NCBI GenBank assembly: GCA_944331815.1 | Contig: CALVIQ010000042.1 | Location: forward strand, 1 to 25,956 | Length of the DNA: 25,956 nt | Origin: an uncultured Bacilli bacterium | Lineage (GTDB): Bacteria; Bacillota_I; Bacilli_A; RF39; UBA660 | Direction: 5' to 3' | In this document: positions 13,458-20,400 of the stretch, piece by piece | Numbering within the stretch: position 1 is the first letter of the stretch | How the letters are laid out: every line of letters starts with the position of its first letter | Translations under genes and position numbers: made by a program | Notes under the pieces: generated by a model | What the model was told of the DNA's origin: nothing | The model's database searches: none | What the model saw: the letters and a program-made list of their open reading frames with translations, nothing else

Positions 13458-14760
13458 CTCCTTTATTTTTAAATTGTAATTTTATAGGTGTACCTTCAAA
13501 ATCAAAAGATTCTCTTATTTTATTTTCTAAATATCTTTCATAAGAAAAATGAATTAAACCTTTACTATTAACTTGAATATTAAATGTAGGTGGACAAGTT
13601 GCTACTTGACTACAAAAATATATTTTTAACCTTTTTCCTTTATAAGATGGTGGTAAATTAAGATTATATGCATCTTTAATACAATCATTAATTAAATTAG
13701 TTGCAATCATCTTTGTACTATTTTTATAAACTTTTATTATTTCAGGCATCAATGTATGCATTCTCTTTTTTGTTAAAGCAGACAAAAATACAATTGGTGC
13801 ATAAGGCATAAATTGAAAATTATTACGAATATCTTTTATAAATTTTTTCATTGTTTCATCTTTATTATCAATGGTATCCCATTTATTAACGACAATTACT
13901 ATCGGTTTACCAGCTTCAATTGCATAGCCAGCTATATGTTTATCATGCTCTATAATTCCTGTTTCAGCATCAATAACCAATAAACAAACATCAGATCTAT
14001 CAATTGCTTTCATACTTCTTAACAAACTATATTTTTCCACAGTTTCGTAGATTTTACCCTTTTTTCTCATACCTGCAGTATCAATAACAACAAATTTTTC
14101 ATCATGATATGTAAATGGTGTATCAATAGCATCACGAGTAGTACCTGCTATGCTACTAACAATAACTCTTTCCTCATTTAAAATAGCATTAACTAAACTG
14201 CTTTTACCAACATTTGGTCTTCCTATTACACTAAACTTTATAATGTCAGAATCTTCTTCATGATATTCTTTAAAATCTTTTGTTATCTCTAACAATAATT
14301 CATAAATTCCCTCATTTTGTTCAGAGCTTATATTAATATAATTGTCAAAGCCCAATTCATAAAAATCATATATATTATCTTTAGCTAATTTGCTATCTAT
14401 TTTATTAATAGCTACTATTACCTTTTTACCAGATTTTAATAACATATTCTTGACAACTAAATCATTTTGAGTTATTCCATCTTTAGCATCTACAACAAAT
14501 ACAATAATATCAGCTTCATCGATAGCTATTTCAGCTTGAGCTTTTATTTCTTCATTAAAATTATCATCACTAATATCAATTCCTCCAGTATCTATTAAAT
14601 GAAACGAAGAATTATTAAAATTAACATCACCATAAATTCTATCTCTTGTTATTCCAGGTATATCTTCTATTATTGCTGTTTTAGTACCAACCAATCTATT
14701 AAATAATGTACTCTTACCAACATTTGGTCGACCAACTAGTGCAACTACATTTTTTTTCAT
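13447..14760 (-). CDS. der: GTPase Der (EngA), 50S ribosome assembly
   Basis: The 437-residue product has two GTPase domains in tandem and a C-terminal KH-like domain, the hallmark of Der. Walker A motifs are GRPNVGKST (from residue 10) and GRPNVGKSS (near 179); base-specificity motifs are NKID (near 118) and NKWD (near 292). DTGG and DTAG switch II motifs are intact. Der is an essential late factor for 50S subunit maturation. Length equals the Bacillus protein. Its ATG overlaps the stop of the upstream gene in an ATGA, with AAGGTGA before it. It is the last gene of an operon with engB. Confidence 0.97.
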   Translation of the reverse strand: MKKNVVALVGRPNVGKSTLFNRLVGTKTAIIEDIPGITRDRIYGDVNFNNSSFHLIDTGGIDISDDNFNEEIKAQAEIAIDEADIIVFVVDAKDGITQNDLVVKNMLLKSGKKVIVAINKIDSKLAKDNIYDFYELGFDNYINISSEQNEGIYELLLEITKDFKEYHEEDSDIIKFSVIGRPNVGKSSLVNAILNEERVIVSSIAGTTRDAIDTPFTYHDEKFVVIDTAGMRKKGKIYETVEKYSLLRSMKAIDRSDVCLLVIDAETGIIEHDKHIAGYAIEAGKPIVIVVNKWDTIDNKDETMKKFIKDIRNNFQFMPYAPIVFLSALTKKRMHTLMPEIIKVYKNSTKMIATNLINDCIKDAYNLNLPPSYKGKRLKIYFCSQVATCPPTFNIQVNSKGLIHFSYERYLENKIRESFDFEGTPIKLQFKNKGETN

Positions 14761-15215
14761 ACTTTCACCTTCTTACCTTTTTTTAATATTTTATTTATTT
14801 CTTCACCATATATTACTTTACTAAATTCTAATATTTTATTAATAATATTACTATCAAGTATTTTTAAATATAGTTTTTCATTATATTTGTAAACATTAAC
14901 TTTTGATAATAATTCTTTTGTTAAATATTCATAATCTATTTGATATAAAAAATCATTTTTATTTATTTTTATTTCCATATCAATTTGGTTAAAATAATTA
15001 TAATAATCCAAATCTTGATTTTCCATTTCAATTATACTGCCATAATTTTTGTCATTATAAACATTTATATTATAATATCCAATTATTTTTATATTATATT
15101 TGTCTTTAATTTTTAAAAATAATTTTTTAAAATAAGATTCTAATTTAGCATTTTCTAAAATAAGCTTTTTATTTAAATAAATTATTATTTTATTATTATT
15201 AAATATTAATTTCAT
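14757..15215 (-). CDS. Unknown protein between engB and der
   Basis: I do not recognise this 152-residue product. It is very rich in Lys, Asn, Ile and Tyr, with several short beta stretches in the first 60 residues and helices toward a basic C-terminus (KGKKVKV). No membrane segment or motif is clear. AGGTGG lies a few bases before the ATG, and it is coupled to der by an ATGA overlap. Position between two ribosome-assembly GTPases hints at, but does not show, a ribosome-linked role. Confidence 0.75.
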   Translation of the reverse strand: MKLIFNNNKIIIYLNKKLILENAKLESYFKKLFLKIKDKYNIKIIGYYNINVYNDKNYGSIIEMENQDLDYYNYFNQIDMEIKINKNDFLYQIDYEYLTKELLSKVNVYKYNEKLYLKILDSNIINKILEFSKVIYGEEINKILKKGKKVKV

Positions 15216-15255
15216 TTTCCCACCTATTTTAGTTTATGAATTATTAAAGAATCTG

Positions 15256-15837
15256 CTAAATTATTCTTTCTATTTTTTGATGAATATCTTCTTTTCCAAT
15301 TTTGGTAACGTTACTAAACATTACAAACTCATCACCAACTACTAAATCTAAATCTTCTAATAAAATACCTCTTTGTTGCTGTTGTTTTGTAATAGGTATT
15401 TTATCAACTTTTGTTGCTACTATAGTAACTGGTAATTTATAAAATTTTAAAAAGTTATACATCATAATATCATCATTTGATAATTTATGTCTAAAGTCAA
15501 CTAACATAAAAACTTGTTTTAAATTTTTACGATTTGTTAAATAATCTTCCATCATTAATCCAAATTTTTTTTGCTTTTTTTTATTAACTTGGGCATATCC
15601 ATATCCAGGAGCATCTACCAAATAAAATTGTTCATTCACTAAGTAAAAATTTATTGTTTGAGTTTTACCTGGTGTAGCTGATGTTCTAGCAAAATTTTTT
15701 CTATTTATAAGTGTATTTATAAAACTACTTTTACCAACATTAGACCTTCCAACTAATAAAAATTCAGGCTTATTATCTGTTGGATATTGGCTACGCCTTA
15801 CTGCACTTATTACTAAATTAATTGAATTAATTTTCAT
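15256..15837 (-). CDS. engB: Ribosome biogenesis GTPase EngB (YsxC/YihA)
   Basis: The 193-residue GTPase has the family's G1 GRSNVGKSSF (near 30), T-loop ARTSATPGKTQTINFYLV, G3 DAPGYGYAQ, G4 ATKVDK and a SNVTKIG G5. Length is typical. EngB helps late 50S subunit assembly and is essential in Bacillus. Its ribosome site GGGTGA contains the TGA stop of the gene before it, four bases away. A weak hairpin (15247-15253 with 15264-15270) at the stop has no T run, so transcription should go on to the next gene. Confidence 0.96.
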   Translation of the reverse strand: MKINSINLVISAVRRSQYPTDNKPEFLLVGRSNVGKSSFINTLINRKNFARTSATPGKTQTINFYLVNEQFYLVDAPGYGYAQVNKKKQKKFGLMMEDYLTNRKNLKQVFMLVDFRHKLSNDDIMMYNFLKFYKLPVTIVATKVDKIPITKQQQQRGILLEDLDLVVGDEFVMFSNVTKIGKEDIHQKIERII

Positions 15838-15841
15838 TTTA

Positions 15842-16408
15842 TCACCCTTTTATATATATTTTTGTAGCATTTTCTGCAAATAAAGCAGCTTCTATACGTG
15901 CTTTTCTTGCATTCTCTATTGATTGATAATATTCGTAATATTTAGTATTAAAATCACTGATAACATCATTTTTAAATTTCATATCAGAATAATAATTTAA
16001 ATAATCTATTTTTTCAATTGTGCTATTACTAAATATCTTTTGTTTATAATGTTTAACTAATTCACCTAAACATTCTGAAGGAATTTCTAAGTATCCTTCT
16101 AATTTAAGAAATTTTTCTATTATTTCTAGCATTTTCTTATATTCATTAATTGGTATTTCAATCATATAACTTCCTATTAATATATATGATTTAATAATTC
16201 CATTATCTAATCTTGTAAAAAAATCTACTGGTCCATTATTACCACCACTATTTGGTACCATAGTTATATATTGAAATAAATTATTAATAATCTTTGTATA
16301 ACATCTATAACTGAAACCATGAAAAGCAGTTTTTAACACTAATTTTCTAGATTCAAACAAAAATTTTTCTAACTGTGGATTAATATTATTGATATGTATT
16401 ATTTCCAT
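15842..16408 (-). CDS. Unknown protein upstream of engB
   Basis: I do not recognise this 188-residue soluble product. It has an alpha/beta first half (PQLEKFLFESRKLVL, then beta-rich to IEIPINEY) and a helical second half ending in an Ala/Arg-rich helix (NARKARIEAALFAENA). The frame opens at a GTG (16417), but this lies in the ribosome site AGGGTGG; the ATG at 16408 is the start. It overlaps the CheD-like gene by 23 bases and is four bases from engB, so all are one operon. Confidence 0.75.
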   Translation of the reverse strand: MEIIHINNINPQLEKFLFESRKLVLKTAFHGFSYRCYTKIINNLFQYITMVPNSGGNNGPVDFFTRLDNGIIKSYILIGSYMIEIPINEYKKMLEIIEKFLKLEGYLEIPSECLGELVKHYKQKIFSNSTIEKIDYLNYYSDMKFKNDVISDFNTKYYEYYQSIENARKARIEAALFAENATKIYIKG

Positions 16409-16859
16409 TAAAACCACCCTTTAAATTATAACATAATTTTTCTGTTTCTAAAACAAATTTTCCGGTTTGTGCATCAAATAAAAATTCATAAGACATAGTT
16501 TTTTCATCTAACACTATATATGGTTCATATTCTTTATCATATGGGACAAATGAAACCTTTTCTGTATTAAATATTTTAAAAAATCTATTAATTTTATTTT
16601 TTGTGTTATAAAAATCTCTTTGTTTTGAATCATAACCAGGTATAACTAAATATTTAAAAATATGAATTTCATCATCAATTAAATTTAACATTTTTAATAC
16701 TGTTGGTATCCAAGTTGATGTAGCATGTCCAACAATTGCTATTTTATTTTCTTCATCATATAATAATATTCCAAAGCAAGTAGCTAATGCAGTAGTTCCT
16801 ATTATAGAACACTCTTCACTAGAAATATCCGCTTCATTCATTCCAACATTTTTAATCAT
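16386..16859 (-). CDS. CheD-like cysteine deamidase-fold protein
   Basis: The 157-residue product resembles CheD, the chemoreceptor glutamine deamidase, at its N-terminus: VGMNEADIS, then GTTALATCFGILLYD and IAIVGHATS. Thr22, Cys28 and His45 have the same spacing as the Thr-Cys-His catalytic triad I recall for Thermotoga CheD (21, 27, 44). The second half is divergent. CheD acts on chemoreceptors, but nothing here suggests chemotaxis, and it leads an operon of ribosome-assembly GTPases. A different protein or small-molecule amide may be the substrate. AAAGGAG precedes the ATG. No promoter is visible in the 46 bases from tmRNA, only the tmRNA terminator. Confidence 0.6.
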   Translation of the reverse strand: MIKNVGMNEADISSEECSIIGTTALATCFGILLYDEENKIAIVGHATSTWIPTVLKMLNLIDDEIHIFKYLVIPGYDSKQRDFYNTKNKINRFFKIFNTEKVSFVPYDKEYEPYIVLDEKTMSYEFLFDAQTGKFVLETEKLCYNLKGGFNGNNTYQ

Positions 16860-16875
16860 ATTACTCCTTTATATT

Positions 16876-16896
16876 AAAAACCACCAAATGTGGTTT
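16876..16896 (-). terminator. Terminator of tmRNA
   Basis: A 6-7 bp stem (AACCAC with GTGGTT, 16879-16884 and 16890-16895) with a 5-base loop and a run of Ts on the minus strand, ten bases beyond the tmRNA CCA end. Confidence 0.75.
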
Positions 16897-16905
16897 ATTT
16901 TCACT

Positions 16906-17248
16906 TGGTGGAGTCGAGGGGAATCGCACCCCTGTCCAAAAATACAAAGATTAAAGTTCTACAAGCTTAGATAGTTTGCTAATTTCCTAAATAATAATAA
17001 ACTATCAAAATTTTATTTAGTAATTTCTATATTAATTCATTAATAATTCTAGAAATAAACTATTAATATAACCCACTAATCGAGCCTCTTTTATATTCCG
17101 TGAGTAAAAATATAAAGAAGCAGCCTTCTAATATATTAAGCGAAAGCTAATTGATTTCTGTTTCCAGTTATTTTTAAATTTGAATGTATCGTATTTCTTA
17201 CGACTTGCCCTTTAAAAATTATTATTTTTGTCGAAACTAGACGACCCC
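16906..17248 (-). ncRNA. ssrA: tmRNA (transfer-messenger RNA)
   Basis: This 343-nt RNA rescues stalled ribosomes with SmpB, acting as both tRNA-Ala and message. The 5' end GGGGTCG pairs with CGACTCC before the 3' ACCA (one G-U pair). The 5' part has TAGTTTCGACA, the usual tmRNA D-loop-like sequence, and the 3' part has GGGGTGCGATTCCCC as T arm. Before the tag, TTTAAAAATAACT then GGA matches the Bacillus resume context TTAAATATAACT then GGC. The tag codons are GNRNQLAFA followed by TAA. It lies next to smpB and rnr, the standard rescue locus, though separated by two extra genes. Confidence 0.96.
17136..17165 (-). other. tmRNA proteolysis-tag reading frame
   Basis: Nine codons, GNRNQLAFA, then TAA. 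With the Ala brought by tmRNA the tag is AGNRNQLAFA. The resume codon GGA is set by alignment to the Bacillus AATAACT-GG context. The end -LAFA differs from the -ALAA of Bacillus and resembles the -FAFA of Mycoplasma. A longer open frame across this RNA is not a gene. Confidence 0.85.
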
Positions 17249-17250
17249 AT

Positions 17251-17269
17251 GTGGTATAGATTATACCAC
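17251..17269. repeat. Perfect inverted repeat covering the ssrA -10 box
   Basis: GTGGTATA (17251-17258) and TATACCAC (17262-17269) are exact inverted arms around GAT. The ssrA TATAAT lies inside, which would suit an operator. Confidence 0.6.
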
Positions 17270-17288
17270 AAATTTCTTTTTTTATCAA
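17260..17288 (-). promoter_or_regulatory. SigA promoter of ssrA
   Basis: TTGATA (17283-17288) and TATAAT (17260-17265) on the minus strand, 17 bases apart, with TGG just before the -10 (extended type). RNA would start about five bases before the mature tmRNA. The -35 begins one base after the stop of the 58-residue gene. Confidence 0.85.
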
Positions 17289-17289
17289 A

Positions 17290-17466
17290 TTATGAATTAT
17301 TAGTTTTTTGTAAACTGACTTTTTTATATACATGCATTGCATTAATTAAATCTTGTTTTTCATTATAGTTTTTTTTACATTCTTGTATTTTTTTTGCAAC
17401 ATTAGAATATTCACTTAATATTTCTTTTGATGATTTACCTCTTAAATCAATTTCTTTTTTTTCCAT
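17290..17466 (-). CDS. Small basic protein downstream of the nucleotidyltransferase gene, unknown
   Basis: This short gene encodes 58 residues (start MEKKEIDLRGKSSKEILSEY, end QKTNNS): Lys-rich, no membrane helix, one long predicted helix (about 13-50) that could form a coiled coil. AGAGGTGA stands five bases before the ATG and includes the TGA stop of the 1512-residue gene, only four bases away, so translation is coupled. It ends one base before the ssrA promoter. I know no family. A small partner such as an antitoxin, inhibitor or subunit of the large protein is possible; this is inference. Confidence 0.7.
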   Translation of the reverse strand: MEKKEIDLRGKSSKEILSEYSNVAKKIQECKKNYNEKQDLINAMHVYKKVSLQKTNNS

Positions 17467-17470
17467 CGAT

Positions 17471-20400
17471 TCACCTCTTTTTACTTATATCATTTTCAAT
17501 ACTTTGCATAAATTGTTCCAAACATTTTTGCATTTTTATATAGCCTTGTTCTCTCATATTTTTCATAACATAATTGTCATATGGAAATTGATGTCTAGTC
17601 ATACTTACGTGATTTTTTCCATAATCATTTATAAAATATTTTTTTTCAAAATCAATAAAATTTGTATCTTTACTATATTTTAAAAATTCTTTTGCAGCAT
17701 TTAATAATGATCCACCATTTTGTAATATCCAATTTTCTATTCCAATTCCACCTAATCCAGCTTGTATTTTATCACTTCTACTTGCTTTATAAACATTTGC
17801 CTCTTTTAATATTTTTTTTGCATACATTATATTAGCTAATATTAATTTATATTTTTCATAATCTTGTTTTTTTATTTGTTCTAATCTTTCAGCTAATGCT
17901 GCATCAGATGAATAATATTTTTCCTTTGCAACAAAAGTAATATCTATATCAACTAATTGATTTAATCCTTCTATTTTTACTTGTTTTAATCTAATTCTAT
18001 TTTCTATTATAGTTTTTTCTTCACATGATAAATTATTTAATAAATTTTGTTTTATGATATCTATTTTTTCAAGCTCTATTTTCATAACATAATCAAAATC
18101 GATATCATTTGGTAAATTTGTTCCTCTAGCTGTAGACCCAGTATTAATTAATTCGAAATCTTTTCCAATTATTAAATTAATATTTGCTAATGAAGATGTA
18201 ACATTATTATTAATTGCATCATTTATAAAATCATTAGTTTTTAAATTATCATCAATAATATCTAAATAATCATCCAATTGTGGAAAATATAAATTGTCAC
18301 TAAAAATAAAATCTCCTGTATTGTATTGTTTTAAGCCAGACATTTTTTCTCTCATTTTATTATATTCTTCTTCTGTAAATAAAACATTATCATTTAAATC
18401 ACAAATTGGTATATATTTTCCACTCAATGTTTCTAATAGCTTCATTCTATTTAAAAAACTTGCTTCTGCTAATTCAGGAACTTTCTTAAATGATGCTTTC
18501 GATAAATCAACCTTAAATGTATTATTACCATATAAAATCATAAAATCATCATCACTTGATTGAACAGACATAGATAACAATATGCGTTCAAAATCCTCTA
18601 AATTATTTATTTTTATAAATTTATCCATTTTATATTTTTTTAACTCTTCTATGTTATCTTTTAATAAATTGATTTTTTCTTCTAAACTAATTGTAATTTC
18701 ATCACCTTGTTTTTCTTTTTCTATTTCTAAATAAGAAAGTAATTTAGAAAATAAATCTAATTTTTTCAAATCATCTTGTTGTTCTATGATATTAATAATT
18801 CTATTATATAAATTATCAAATGCGTTCTGATTAAAAATTTTATTATATTCATATTCTACTGCATCATAACATTTGCAACCAATTGCATTATTAAAAAATA
18901 TTAACAACAATTCATCTAATTTTTCATTATCAAATGAATTTGAAAACTCAATTAATAATTTTTCACATTTTTCATATTCTCTTTTAGCATATTTTAGTCT
19001 ATCAACAATTACTATAGGAATATTAAAATCAATCAATGCTTGCAATGTATATTTATAATGTTCATTTGTTAAAGGATCAAAATTAGCACTATTATTAATA
19101 TCATCAACAAATAAAACTAAATAATCAGGCATTCTTTTAAATGATTTAGTTCCTCTTCTTTCTATAACTATTTCATTATGTGTATGTCTAGTATTATCTA
19201 TCATTTTATTAGGCAATAAAAATTTATCTGGTGCGGTAGAAGAAATTGATAGTTCACGGTTATCTGAACTAATATCATGATCTGATGCCCTATAAATAGA
19301 TCCACCTTCTAAACTTGAAAAACCTAAGACTACAGATTTTATTCTTGCTGTTGCTATTTGATTATTTCCTATATAACTAGTACATACTCCGTGATTAGAA
19401 ATTAAAGGAACTTCCCATTCTTCTTTAAAATTAGCGTGCTTACTTACCTGTGAATAAGCATTCAATGCATGTATTAACATATTAAAATCATCATCTAAAA
19501 TATAAAAATCTGTTTTTTTACCAGAAACATCAAGATTAATCAAATTTCTAATATGTTCCAATTCATTTAATTTAGGATTATCATGTAATATTTCAATTAA
19601 GCTATGCTTTTTATCTAATTTATATAATGTTTTATCATATTCTTTTATATATTCATTTCTTATTACAGATTCTAAAAAAATTGGTGCATAAAAATCTGTT
19701 AATAAAAATTCTGTGTTATTATAATAATCTGTTAATTCATTGAAATCATCACAGTCATCTATATCTTTTAATGATTTCAATATTAGTCTTATTTCTTTAT
19801 TAATATTACTTTTCTCTAATTCATCAATATTATGACAATATCTTTGAATAATAAATTTAACCTCTGTCATGTTTAATCCAAATTTCTCTTCAAAAATTGC
19901 TTCTTTTAACTGTTCATTTGTAATCAATCCAGATATTACAGATGATTCTATTTTTTTTCGATATTGTTGTTTTATTCCTTTAAAATTAGACTCTGTCAAT
20001 TGATCTATACTGCTTATTTCATATATATTATTTTTTCTTTTTAAAATATATATAAGATTTTTTAATTGTTCATTAGATAATTCATTTTCATTAACACTTT
20101 TAATTAAATCATCATATTGTGCATTTCCATATAATACTAAATTATTTAAAACAGTCTCAATCATATAAGATAAATCATAATCACTATTGATTAATAATTT
20201 ACTAATTTTAGAAAAGGTCAATAATTGTATTCCATTTAATTTTAAAATTTTTACTTGTATAGATTCATAATTTCCTATCTTTTCTATAAAATCAATGTCA
20301 AGCACATTATATTCTTTACTTAATAAATTTAAATTAAGTGTTGAAAAAATTTCATTATTTTTAGTAAATAAATAATTAATTTTATATTCTATTTCTTCAT

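Noticed and set aside
17136..17342. A 68-codon open frame on the minus strand
   Set aside because: It lies over tmRNA and its promoter. Its last ten codons are the tag frame, and it has no ribosome site.
17430..17466. EIDLRG at the start of the 58-residue protein, recalling the Smr domain
   Set aside because: Only a few residues agree and the rest of the Smr domain is missing.
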